From NCBI GenBank assembly GCA_016296205.1, contig JAEDJS010000051.1, forward strand, positions 1 through 14,205: 14,205 bases of DNA. The letters run 5' to 3'. Below are positions 6,839 to 14,145 of the stretch, one piece after another. The notes below the pieces were generated by a model, which saw nothing but the letters and a program-made list of their open reading frames with translations, was not told where the DNA came from and did no database searches. This stretch comes from Treponema sp. (GTDB lineage Bacteria; Spirochaetota; Spirochaetia; Treponematales; Treponemataceae). The translations under genes were made by a program, and so were the position numbers. Each line of letters opens with the position of its first letter. The first letter of the stretch is position 1.

Positions 6839-8253
6839 TGGCAGAAGATAAAACACAGGTAAATGACATTGACCGTTCTTTGTATGACTTTAAATATGAA
6901 GAAAAAGAAGAAGATTTTTACAAAGTTCGGCAGGGGCTTGATAAATCAATTGTAGAAAGAATCTCAGAAGAAAAAAACGATCCTCAATGGATGAAGGAAT
7001 TCCGTCTTAAATCTCTGGAGCTTTTTAATTCAATAAATGAACCAGACTGGGGCCCATACATTAAAGATCTTGATATTGGTAAAATCGTAACTTACGTAAA
7101 GCCAAAAACAGAAATGGCCGCAAAATGGGAAGATGTTCCTGCTGATATTAAAGATACTTTTGAAAAACTCGGTATTCCAGAAGCAGAAAGAGCAAGTCTT
7201 GCAGGTGTTGGTGCTCAGTACGACAGTGAAGTTGTTTATCATAACGTTATTGATGAAGTTGCAAAACAGGGCGTAATCTACACAGATTTTGAAAGTGCTC
7301 TTAAAAGTCCGGAATGGGGACCAATGGTGCAGGAATATTTTATGCATCTTGTGCCTCCCAGTGACCACAAATTTGCCGCTCTTCATGGTGCTGTATGGAG
7401 TGGAGGAAGTTTTGTTTACGTTCCAAAAAATGTTAAAGTAAGCATTCCTTTGCAGTCATATTTTAGATTGAATGCAGCTGGTGCCGGTCAATTTGAACAT
7501 ACTCTTATTATTGTTGATGAAGGTGCTGACCTCCATTTTATTGAAGGCTGTTCTGCTCCAAAATATAATGTTGCAAACCTTCATGCCGGTTGTGTTGAAC
7601 TCTTTGTAAAGAAAAATGCAAAGCTTAGATATTCAACAATCGAAAACTGGTCTAAGAATATGTATAACCTTAATACTAAGCGTGCACTGGTAGAAGAAGG
7701 CGGTGTAATGGAATGGGTTAGCGGAAGTTTTGGAAGCCATATTTCCTATCTGTATCCAATGACAATTCTTAACGGCGACCATGCAAAATGTGAATTTACA
7801 GGTATTACTTTTGCTGGTGAAGGTCAGAATCTGGATACTGGTGCAAAAATGGTTCACAATGCTCCATACACAAGTTCCGTAATCAACACAAAATCTATCT
7901 CAAAAAGCGGTGGAATCAGTACTTACAGAAGTTCAGTTGTAGTGAACAAAAAGGCAAAGCATTCTAAAGCAAGTGTAAGCTGCCAGAGCCTTATGCTGGA
8001 CAGTAAAAGCCGTTCAGATACAATTCCTGCCATGAATATTTTTACAGACGATTGCGACGTTGGCCATGAAGCAAAAATCGGACGCATCAGTGATAAAGCA
8101 ATTTTTTATTTGATGAGCCGTGGAATTAGTGAAGAAGATGCAAAAGCAATGATTGTAAGTGGTTTTGCAAATCCAGTAAGCAAGGAGCTTCCACTGGAAT
8201 ATGCGGTAGAAATGAATAATCTTATTCGTCTTGAAATGAAGGGGAGCTTATAA
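6838..8253 (+). CDS. sufB: Fe-S cluster scaffold subunit SufB
   Basis: Scaffold protein that with SufD and SufC (SufBC2D-type complex) builds new iron-sulphur clusters in the cytoplasm. Length 471 residues, normal for SufB. Family landmarks include TDFESALK (149-156), FAALHGAVWSGG (179-190), FVYVPKNVKV (192-201), SCQSLMLDSKSRSDTIP (381-397), VGHEAKIG (408-415) and FYLMSRGI (423-430). Cys382 in SCQSLML corresponds, by eye, to E. coli SufB Cys405, a cluster-assembly residue at the SufB-SufD interface. The start ATG overlaps the sufC stop by one base, and its own stop overlaps the sufD ATG by one base (TAATG), a layout that usually means coupled translation and fixed subunit ratio. Confidence 0.97.
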   Translation: MAEDKTQVNDIDRSLYDFKYEEKEEDFYKVRQGLDKSIVERISEEKNDPQWMKEFRLKSLELFNSINEPDWGPYIKDLDIGKIVTYVKPKTEMAAKWEDVPADIKDTFEKLGIPEAERASLAGVGAQYDSEVVYHNVIDEVAKQGVIYTDFESALKSPEWGPMVQEYFMHLVPPSDHKFAALHGAVWSGGSFVYVPKNVKVSIPLQSYFRLNAAGAGQFEHTLIIVDEGADLHFIEGCSAPKYNVANLHAGCVELFVKKNAKLRYSTIENWSKNMYNLNTKRALVEEGGVMEWVSGSFGSHISYLYPMTILNGDHAKCEFTGITFAGEGQNLDTGAKMVHNAPYTSSVINTKSISKSGGISTYRSSVVVNKKAKHSKASVSCQSLMLDSKSRSDTIPAMNIFTDDCDVGHEAKIGRISDKAIFYLMSRGISEEDAKAMIVSGFANPVSKELPLEYAVEMNNLIRLEMKGSL

Positions 8254-9347
8254 TGAAACTTGATGCAAACAGATTTCCTTCACGCACATATAATTTCCTT
8301 AAGATTAATGAATTTCCAATGGATGTTCAGATTAAAGGATGGGCAAATTATACAGTAAACAATACAGACAGTACTCCGCTGCTTGTAAAAAATATTCCTC
8401 ATGATGCAGAATCTATTGATACATCACTTGGTAAAGAATTTGATATTTTGCTTGATAAAGATAATAAAAATTCTAATTCATGTGGAGACACTCTTGTTAT
8501 TCCGGAAAATTTTGTATGTCCGGATTTTGTTAACATTAAATTTGTTAATGCAAGAACTGTTGTTACAAAAAGCGACATTGTTGTTCATGCAAAGGAAAAT
8601 TCAAAATCAACTGTAGTTCTTTCTTTTGAAAATGCAGATTTTAAAGAAGGGGGAATTGTTAGCCGTCTTAGACTCCTGTGCGAAAGTGGTTCCAATCTTA
8701 CTGTTGTGCTTTTGAATCTTGCAGGCAGTAATTGTGAAATATATTCATCGGTTGGTGCTCTCGTAAAAGAAAATGCCAGCTTAAAAATTATTGATGTTCA
8801 GCTTGGAGGAAAAATCCTTTTAAGTGGTTCTCATGTTGTTCTTGAAGGCAGAAAATCTATTTTTGAAGGCCGAACATGTTACGGTGCCAGAGACAATCAA
8901 AATGCTGATATAAATTATGTTGTTAAGCATCTGGGCAAAGAGTCAGAAAGCCGCATGAATGTTACTGGTTTTGTAAAAGATAATGCAAAGAAAACATGGC
9001 GGGGAACAATCGATTTTGTAAACGGCTGCCGCAATGCTTTTGCTGATGAAAACGAAGATGTGCTCCTCCTTAATCCGGAAGTGGTGAATAAAAGTCTTCC
9101 AATTATTCTTTGTGATGAAGAGGCTGTAGAAGGAACACACGGAGCTTCCATCGGTCGTCTTAATTTAGATATGCTCTTCTATCTTCAGAGTCGTGGCCTT
9201 ACTAAAGAACAGTCAGAAAACATGATGGCTAAAGGAAAAATTTATGCTGCAGTTAACAATGTTTTTGGACTTGCAGAAATGGAAAAAGCTGAATCTTTGG
9301 AAGAAAGTGTAAATAAATATATTGAGGGAATTTTTGATGAAAATTGA
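8253..9347 (+). CDS. sufD: Fe-S cluster assembly protein SufD
   Basis: SufB paralogue that pairs with SufB in the SUF scaffold. Length 364 residues. The N-terminal part is divergent. The C-terminal beta-helix and tail are typical: FEGRTCYGARDNQNAD (204-219), WRGTIDF (249-255), LLLNPEV (271-277), GTHGASIGRLN (294-304) and MLFYLQSRGL (307-316). His296 in GTHGAS corresponds to E. coli SufD His360, which lies opposite the SufB cysteine in the complex. AAGGGGAG upstream supports the ATG at 8253. The gene overlaps sufB by one base, and its last codons overlap the sufS start by 11 bases. Confidence 0.94.
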   Translation: MKLDANRFPSRTYNFLKINEFPMDVQIKGWANYTVNNTDSTPLLVKNIPHDAESIDTSLGKEFDILLDKDNKNSNSCGDTLVIPENFVCPDFVNIKFVNARTVVTKSDIVVHAKENSKSTVVLSFENADFKEGGIVSRLRLLCESGSNLTVVLLNLAGSNCEIYSSVGALVKENASLKIIDVQLGGKILLSGSHVVLEGRKSIFEGRTCYGARDNQNADINYVVKHLGKESESRMNVTGFVKDNAKKTWRGTIDFVNGCRNAFADENEDVLLLNPEVVNKSLPIILCDEEAVEGTHGASIGRLNLDMLFYLQSRGLTKEQSENMMAKGKIYAAVNNVFGLAEMEKAESLEESVNKYIEGIFDEN

Positions 9348-10578
9348 TGTTCAGGAAATTCGCAAAGATTTTCCAATTTTAAATCTCCCAGAAAATAAAG
9401 ACTTGATTTATCTGGACAGTGCTGCAACAAGTCACAGACCATTATGCGTTATAGAAGCAATCCATAATTTTTATAAAGAAGCAAACGCAAATCCTTTGCG
9501 GGGATTATATGATTTGAGTGTAAAAGCTACTGATATGTATGAAAATTCAAGAGCTACAGTGGCAGATTTTATTAATGCCGGTAATCCTTCCCAGATTATT
9601 TTTACCAGAAACTGTACAGAAGGCATGAATCTTATTTCTTATGCATGGTGTGATGAGTTTTTGAAGGAAGGGGATGAAATTGTTGTTTCTGTTATGGAAC
9701 ATCATTCAAATATTTTACCATGGCAGATGGCTGCTCAGCGAAAAAAGTGCAGTCTTGTTTACCTTGAATGCAACTCAGAAGGAATAATTACTCAGGAAGA
9801 ATATCAGTCAAAAATCAATTCAAAAACCAGACTTGTTTGTATTGGTCATGTAAGCAATGTTCTTGGAATTACAAACCCTGTTAAAGAAATTACTGCCTAT
9901 GCCCACAAGGTTGGTAACGGCGGAAAAGGTGCCTGCGTTGTTGTTGACGGTGCTCAGTCGGCTCCTCATATTAAAGTTGATGTTAAAGACATTAACTGTG
10001 ATTTCTTTAGTTTTAGCGGTCACAAACTTCTTGGTCCTATGGGAATCGGTGCACTTTATGGCAAAATGGAAATCCTTGAGCAGATGCAGCCTTTTATGCG
10101 GGGTGGCGAAATGATTGAATATGTTACAAGGGAAAGTGCAACTTATGCAGAAGTGCCTCATAAATTTGAAGCTGGAACGGTTAATGCCAGTGGAGCAGTT
10201 GGACTTGCCGCCGCTATTGAATATTTAAAAAATATCGGAATGTCCAGCATAGAAGAAAATGAAGCGGAGCTTTCTAAAATTTTGATTAACGGATTAAAGA
10301 ATGTTCCTTATGTTACGGTGCAGGGTTCAAGTGATCCTTCTAAACACAGTGGTATTGCTTCATTCACTCTGGAAGGTGTTCACCCTCATGATATTGCCAG
10401 TATTCTTGATTCAGAAAAAATTTGCGTAAGGGCAGGACATCATTGCGCTCAGCCGTTGATGCAGTATCTCAATGTTGGTTCAACTGCAAGAGCAAGCCTT
10501 TATCTTTATAACACAGAAGATGAAGTAAATAAATTCCTTGAAGCCATTTCAAATGTAAGAAAGTGGTGCGGTTACTGA
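9337..10578 (+). CDS. sufS: Cysteine desulfurase SufS (group II, PLP-dependent)
   Basis: Takes sulphur from L-cysteine, leaving alanine, and holds it as a persulfide for transfer to SufU. Length 413 residues. Key sites: YLDSAAT near the N-terminus, EHHSN with PLP-stacking His123, VDGAQS (203-208), SFSGHKLLGP with the PLP lysine Lys230, and RAGHHCAQP with catalytic Cys370. The short loop around Cys370 and the RAGHHC context mark it as group II (SufS) and not IscS/NifS. I chose ATG 9337 because GAGGGA (9324-9329) is properly spaced. An in-frame TTG at 9322 would overlap this site. The gene overlaps sufD by 11 bases. SufU, not SufE, follows, which fits the SufS-SufU pairing of many Gram-positives. 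Confidence 0.97.
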   Translation: MKIDVQEIRKDFPILNLPENKDLIYLDSAATSHRPLCVIEAIHNFYKEANANPLRGLYDLSVKATDMYENSRATVADFINAGNPSQIIFTRNCTEGMNLISYAWCDEFLKEGDEIVVSVMEHHSNILPWQMAAQRKKCSLVYLECNSEGIITQEEYQSKINSKTRLVCIGHVSNVLGITNPVKEITAYAHKVGNGGKGACVVVDGAQSAPHIKVDVKDINCDFFSFSGHKLLGPMGIGALYGKMEILEQMQPFMRGGEMIEYVTRESATYAEVPHKFEAGTVNASGAVGLAAAIEYLKNIGMSSIEENEAELSKILINGLKNVPYVTVQGSSDPSKHSGIASFTLEGVHPHDIASILDSEKICVRAGHHCAQPLMQYLNVGSTARASLYLYNTEDEVNKFLEAISNVRKWCGY

Positions 10579-10599
10579 TTATTTTTACTGGAGGAGAAA

Positions 10600-11091
10600 A
10601 TGGATTTAAAATCACTTTACACAGAAATTCTTAATGAACACAATATTAACCCAAATCATAAGGGTGTTATGGAAAATCCTACAATTACTCTGCAGGGAGT
10701 AAATCCTAGCTGCGGTGACAACATTTACCTTCAGTTAAAACTCGACCAGAACAATATCATTACAGAAGGAAGCTTTAATGGAAGCGGTTGTGCAGTTAGT
10801 CAGGCCAGTGTTGATATGATGCTTGATAATATTATTGGAAAGTCAAAAGATGAAGCACTATCACAAGCTGAACTTTTTATGCGGATGATAAAAGGAGAAG
10901 CTTCTGGTGATGAACTTGAACCTTTGGATGAAGCTGCAGCCCTTTCTAATATAAGCCACATGCCGGCCCGTGTAAAATGTGCTGTTCTTGGATGGCACAC
11001 AATGCAGAATATGCTCAACACCGGTAATAATACTGGAAGCGCCAGCTGTGAACACTGTAAACAGGGTACATGTTCCACAGAAGATATGTAA
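10600..11091 (+). CDS. sufU: Sulphur-transfer protein SufU (IscU-like)
   Basis: Zinc-dependent sulphur acceptor that stimulates SufS and passes sulphur to SufBCD. Length 163 residues (B. subtilis SufU is about 147). Zinc ligands are present: Cys38 and Asp40 in PSCGD, Cys64 in GSGCAVSQAS and Cys127 in RVKCAVLGW. The insert between the second and third cysteines (residues 83-126) marks SufU and not the housekeeping scaffold IscU. The odd feature is a C-terminal tail after about residue 141 with three more cysteines, CEHCKQGTC (150-158). GGAGGAG precedes the ATG, and only 21 bases separate it from sufS. It is the last gene of the operon. No GC-rich terminator follows in the 67 bases before the next gene. 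Confidence 0.93.
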   Translation: MDLKSLYTEILNEHNINPNHKGVMENPTITLQGVNPSCGDNIYLQLKLDQNNIITEGSFNGSGCAVSQASVDMMLDNIIGKSKDEALSQAELFMRMIKGEASGDELEPLDEAAALSNISHMPARVKCAVLGWHTMQNMLNTGNNTGSASCEHCKQGTCSTEDM

Positions 11092-11123
11092 TTTCTATAA
11101 GCTGGAATTTTTCTAAAAAAAAT

Positions 11124-11152
11124 TTGTGCGCCTTAAAATTTAGTGTTATAAT
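11124..11152 (+). promoter_or_regulatory. Promoter of the HD-GYP gene, placed for a leaderless mRNA
   Basis: TTGTGC (11124-11129), a 17-base spacer and a perfect TATAAT (11147-11152). The ATG is at 11159, seven bases past the -10 box, about where transcription should begin. No ribosome-binding sequence fits between them. Confidence 0.68.
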
Positions 11153-11158
11153 TTTAAT

Positions 11159-13354
11159 ATGTTAAGTTTTCATATTGAATTTTCTTTTTTTGTAGCCGCA
11201 CTTATTTTAGATTTTATTCTCTTTGTAAAAACAGTTAAGAAAAAGAATGCTCTTGACAAAAAGCCTCTGCTAATAGCAGGAGAAATTTTTTGTTTTATTT
11301 ATCTGCTAACAATTTTACTTGAATTTCCTGATGGTTTTTATAATCAGAACACAAGAGAAATCTATGTGCAGCTTTATTTTGTAAATGAAGTATCTTTTAA
11401 CATTCTTCTTCTGATTTTTCTTCGCTATACCATGCAGTTAATATTTAAAGAAGAAAGTATTGCTTTTAAGATTATCTGGTATTTTATGATAGGCTTCTGC
11501 TGTATAGACAGCTTTGTAATGATTTCCAATGTTTTTCCTGGCCATACTTATCAATGGGCAATGCAGCTTAAAGAAGCTAATTTTATCGTCATTGAAAAAA
11601 TTGTAAATGAACCAGAAGGCCGTAGAATTATTACCCAGAATGTAATTAAAGGTCTTACTAAGGACGGTGGATTCTGGACTATTCCTCATTATTTTTATAT
11701 TTATCTGTCATGTGCACTTATTATTAGTTTTTACCTGGTAAAGTGTTTTTCTATTCCAAGAATATATCGTGTTCTGTATTTTACTTTGAGTGGAGCAATT
11801 ATTCTTCTTATCGGATGGAAAACTTATCATAATTTTTCTAAGCCTTTGATAGTCTGTGATTCAAGCCAGCCAATATATTCAATTTTTGTGGCGGCAATGT
11901 ATTTTTATATTTACCATAACCGTTCAATACTTATGCTGCTTAACGTATGGAAAATTTCTCAGAATAAGTTGAATGACCCGATTCTTCTTTTTGACATGAA
12001 TAATAAACTTGTTGATTTTAACACAAAGGCAAAAGATAATTTTGGGCTTGATTTAGAAACAGATGTGCTTGAACTTTCATTGAGTAATTTCCTTAAGAAT
12101 CAGTTGAATAATCAGGTTACTTTACGCCAGACTTCAACAGTGGAAGATGTAACAATTTTTATACCGCCTTCAGAGAGACTTGTTTACAGCCTTGATTATA
12201 ATGTAATCCGGGATAAGAAAAAGCGGCTGGTGGCTACACTTTTGATTTTTAATGATGTTACTCAAATATCAAAAATGTATCGTACCCTTGATGATTATTC
12301 TGTAAAAGATGAACTTACAGGCCTCAAGAATAAAGTTGCACTTCAGAAAAAAATTGCAGAACTCAACATGTTCCGCCGTTTTCCATTTTCTGCTCTGGTA
12401 TGCGAAATTAAAGGTCATGCTACAATAAGAGACGGAATTGGTCAGGAAACTGCAGATCGGGTTGCAAGATATGTTGGTGATATTCTTCTTTCTGAACTTA
12501 AACATGAACATTTTGCTTCTTACAATGATGGCGTGATTACAATCCTTATGCCTACAAACGATGAAAAATACGTAGAAGAGTTTGCCAGAAATTTTGATAA
12601 GAAACTTATTGAACTTAATCCCCTTGATTGTCCTGTTTCTATTGATTACGGCATCAGACAGAAAACTACTCCTGACGATGATATGCAGACTGTTATCAAT
12701 AATGCTCAATTTGCGTTGTATCGTAAAAGAGTTCGCAAAGGAGATGTGGCAAATAAGGAATTTATTGAAAGCTTAAGAAAAACTCTGGAAGAAGCAAATG
12801 AAGGCGAAACAAAAGCTCACTGTGTAAGAACAAGTAAACTGGCTGTTGGATTGGGACGCCGTCTTGGTTACAGTGATGAAGTGCTAGAAAAACTTGATCT
12901 TCTTGCTCAATTCCATGATATTGGCAAACTGTCTGTTCCTGATAAACTTCTTATGAAAGATTCGTCATTAACAAATGATGAAAGGGAAGTGATGGTTATT
13001 CATACAATTCGTGGAAAAGAAATTGCAGAAAAGACTCCGGATCTTCAGTGTATTGCAGATGAAATTCTTTATCATCATGAAAGGGTAGACGGTACTGGAT
13101 ATCCTTCCGGCTTAAAAGGTGAACAGATTCCTATTTTGAGCAGAATCATGGCTATTGTTGATTCTTTTGATGTAATGACTCATAATAGGCCTTATCACAA
13201 AGCTATATCAATTGACAGTGCAATTAAAGAACTTAAAGACTGTGCCGGAACTCAATTTGATAAATCTCTTGTTGGTGCTTTTATTGGTATGATAGAAGGC
13301 CGAAGCAATCACGATTTGGATCAGGAATTTGGTTATCTTGAAGAAGTTGATTAG
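11159..13354 (+). CDS. Seven-helix membrane sensor with degenerate GGDEF and HD-GYP phosphodiesterase domains
   Basis: A 731-residue inner-membrane signalling protein. About seven hydrophobic helices (near 5-23, 36-55, 72-97, 103-122, 178-197, 203-220 and 237-255) resemble the 7TM sensor module seen on some histidine kinases. A PAS-like region (about 272-372) follows. A GGDEF fold (about 378-525) starts with DELTGLKNK, but its active-site signature reads SYNDGVI (454-460), so cyclase activity is unlikely. The HD-GYP domain (about 545-715) looks intact: His554, His586-Asp587 in HDIGK, HHERVDGTGYP (639-649) and SRIMAIVDSFD (661-671). It probably hydrolyses cyclic di-GMP (or a related dinucleotide) in response to a membrane signal. 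The start at the ATG seven bases past the -10 box gives a natural first helix (SFFVAALILDFILF). Confidence 0.92.
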   Translation: MLSFHIEFSFFVAALILDFILFVKTVKKKNALDKKPLLIAGEIFCFIYLLTILLEFPDGFYNQNTREIYVQLYFVNEVSFNILLLIFLRYTMQLIFKEESIAFKIIWYFMIGFCCIDSFVMISNVFPGHTYQWAMQLKEANFIVIEKIVNEPEGRRIITQNVIKGLTKDGGFWTIPHYFYIYLSCALIISFYLVKCFSIPRIYRVLYFTLSGAIILLIGWKTYHNFSKPLIVCDSSQPIYSIFVAAMYFYIYHNRSILMLLNVWKISQNKLNDPILLFDMNNKLVDFNTKAKDNFGLDLETDVLELSLSNFLKNQLNNQVTLRQTSTVEDVTIFIPPSERLVYSLDYNVIRDKKKRLVATLLIFNDVTQISKMYRTLDDYSVKDELTGLKNKVALQKKIAELNMFRRFPFSALVCEIKGHATIRDGIGQETADRVARYVGDILLSELKHEHFASYNDGVITILMPTNDEKYVEEFARNFDKKLIELNPLDCPVSIDYGIRQKTTPDDDMQTVINNAQFALYRKRVRKGDVANKEFIESLRKTLEEANEGETKAHCVRTSKLAVGLGRRLGYSDEVLEKLDLLAQFHDIGKLSVPDKLLMKDSSLTNDEREVMVIHTIRGKEIAEKTPDLQCIADEILYHHERVDGTGYPSGLKGEQIPILSRIMAIVDSFDVMTHNRPYHKAISIDSAIKELKDCAGTQFDKSLVGAFIGMIEGRSNHDLDQEFGYLEEVD

Positions 13355-13401
13355 AACATTATTCGGCATGTGTTTTAATTGTATGTAAATTTTTATATAA
13401 A

Positions 13402-13550
13402 AAAAAGGGGCTGTCCAATAAGTTCTGTCATGCTGAATTTATTTCAGCATCCACACTATATATAGTGCTTAAGTTTCTGAATCAGGTTCAGAATGTCTGA
13501 ATCAGGTTCAGAATGACAGAAGCTTAATTCTTTTGGGACAGCCCCTTTTT
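13402..13550. repeat. Nested palindromic repeat element, 149 bp
   Basis: Perfect 15-base terminal inverted repeats, AAAAAGGGGCTGTCC (13402-13416) and its complement (13536-13550), enclose a second inverted pair TTCTGTCAT (13423-13431) / ATGACAGAA (13513-13521). Inside are small hairpins: ATGCTGAA-TTTAT-TTCAGCAT (13430-13450), the perfect palindrome CACTATATATAGTG (13454-13467) and a doubled 20-base unit. No protein is encoded. The shape is that of a dispersed MITE-like or REP-like intergenic repeat; a similar GTCAT-CTGAA-TTCAG unit recurs in many bacterial genomes, from memory. Confidence 0.85.
13402..13550. terminator. Probable two-way terminator between convergent genes
   Basis: The outer stem ends in TTTTT on both strands: GGACAGCCCC then TTTTT on the plus strand, and the same on the minus strand from the left arm. 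It lies 48 bases after the HD-GYP stop and 34 bases after the HU gene stop, so it can end both transcripts. The loop is long but is itself folded into smaller hairpins. Confidence 0.6.
13476..13515 (+). repeat. Perfect tandem duplication of a 20-base hairpin unit
   Basis: TCTGAATCAGGTTCAGAATG occurs twice without gap, at 13476-13495 and 13496-13515. Each copy folds as CTGAA-TCAGG-TTCAG. The duplication lies within the 149-bp palindromic element. Confidence 0.95.
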
Positions 13551-13583
13551 ATGGCTAGTGCCTTTTATCTGTTTTTAAGAAAA

Positions 13584-13865
13584 TTACTTTCTTTTATTAA
13601 CAGCGTCTTTAAGTGCTTTACCAGCTTTGAATTTTGGTGCTTTGCATGCAGCAATTTTTACTTCTTCACCAGTCTGAGGGTTGTGTCCTTTTCGTGCAGC
13701 ACGTTTAGATACATCGAATGTACCAAAACCAATAAGCTGTACAGGTTCACCTTTTGTCAAAGATTTTGTTGTGATTGCAACGAATGCTTTTACAGCAGCT
13801 TCTGAATCTTTTTTTGAAAGACCAGTTTCTTTTGCAATTGCTTCAACTAATTCTGCTTTGTTCAT
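13584..13865 (-). CDS. hup: HU-family nucleoid DNA-binding protein
   Basis: A small basic protein of 93 residues that binds and bends DNA as a dimer and helps compact the nucleoid. The N-terminal helices (MNKAELVEAIAKETGLSKKD) and core strand IGFGTF (45-50) are typical. So are the DNA-clasping arm (about 52-76) with Pro63 at the tip of GHNPQTGEE, and the closing PKFKAGKALKDAVN (77-90). The length matches HU and IHF; nothing in the sequence singles out an IHF subunit, so HU is the better call. AAGGGAG (13879-13873) stands nine bases before the ATG. It is monocistronic, has its own promoter (13937-13965) and a leader with possible alternative folds, and ends at the palindromic terminator element. 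Confidence 0.95.
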   Translation of the reverse strand: MNKAELVEAIAKETGLSKKDSEAAVKAFVAITTKSLTKGEPVQLIGFGTFDVSKRAARKGHNPQTGEEVKIAACKAPKFKAGKALKDAVNKRK

Positions 13866-13872
13866 AATAATA

Positions 13873-13928
13873 CTCCCTTAGGATTAATAGATTTTTTTGA
13901 ATCCCACCCGTATTCCTACTAAGGATTC
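13873..13928 (-). promoter_or_regulatory. HU gene leader with competing inverted repeats
   Basis: In the minus-strand RNA, GAAUCC (13928-13923) can pair with GGAUUC (13904-13899). Alternatively CCUUAG (13924-13919) can pair with CUAAGG (13881-13876), which covers the first part of the AAGGGAG ribosome site. The two pairings share bases 13923-13924 and exclude each other. The stems are short and no protein or ligand site is recognised. Confidence 0.35.
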
Positions 13929-13936
13929 GTTCTTCT

Positions 13937-13965
13937 ATTATAACCTTGAATTTCGTATTTTTCTA
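13937..13965 (-). promoter_or_regulatory. Sigma-70 promoter for the HU gene
   Basis: On the minus strand: TAGAAA (13965-13960), a 17-base spacer and a perfect TATAAT (13942-13937). The start would be near 13930, giving a leader of about 65 bases. The -35 matches four of six positions. Confidence 0.6.
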
Positions 13966-14022
13966 GTGTTTTCTTTCTTTTTTTGAACTTTTTTAGTTTT
14001 TGCAGTCTGAATAATTTTTTTT

Positions 14023-14057
14023 AAAAAATAAAAAAAATTTTAAAAAAATTTTAAAAA
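14023..14057 (+). other. A-tract block upstream of the tRNA-Val promoter
   Basis: Successive A runs start at 14030, 14042 and 14053, separated by TTTT, so they repeat about once per helical turn. They end five bases before the -35 box. Such DNA is intrinsically curved and fits an UP element for the RNA polymerase alpha subunits at a stable-RNA promoter. Confidence 0.55.
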
Positions 14058-14061
14058 GCTA

Positions 14062-14090
14062 TTGACTCTTTTTTTTCATTAGTGTATATT
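14062..14090 (+). promoter_or_regulatory. Strong sigma-70 promoter for tRNA-Val
   Basis: TTGACT (14062-14067), a 17-base spacer and TATATT (14085-14090). The expected start near 14097 falls on the perfect palindrome TCGTTAACGA (14096-14105). The precursor would carry about 49 bases before the mature tRNA. Confidence 0.78.
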
Positions 14091-14128
14091 AATAATCGTT
14101 AACGACAAGCACAAAGCAGGTTATTAAC

Positions 14129-14142
14129 TAACCGAAAGGTTA
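14129..14142 (+). other. GAAA-tetraloop hairpin in the tRNA-Val precursor leader
   Basis: TAACC (14129-14133), GAAA and GGTTA (14138-14142) form a five-pair stem with a GNRA loop, ending three bases before the first base of the tRNA. It may guide folding or 5' processing of the precursor. Confidence 0.45.
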
Positions 14143-14145
14143 AAT

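Noticed and set aside
9322..9336. TTG at 9322 as the sufS start
   Set aside because: The GAGGGA ribosome site overlaps this codon and is correctly spaced for ATG 9337, which also matches the family N-terminus.
10993..11006. TGGCAC...TGC resembling a sigma-54 -24/-12 promoter
   Set aside because: GG and GC are eight bases apart where ten are required, and the site is inside conserved sufU codons.
11092..11123. A/T-rich inverted stretch after sufU considered as a terminator
   Set aside because: AATTTTT..AAAAATT has no G-C pairs and no U-tract after a stable stem; it cannot be called a terminator.
12269..12709. Open frame of 146 codons on the minus strand, opposite the HD-GYP gene
   Set aside because: It lies wholly within conserved GGDEF codons, its composition is odd (rich in Phe, Cys, Lys, Ile), and it has no upstream signals.
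13476..13515. Direct repeats considered as a tiny CRISPR array
   Set aside because: The two copies abut with no spacer, each is a hairpin within a larger palindrome, and no cas gene is near.
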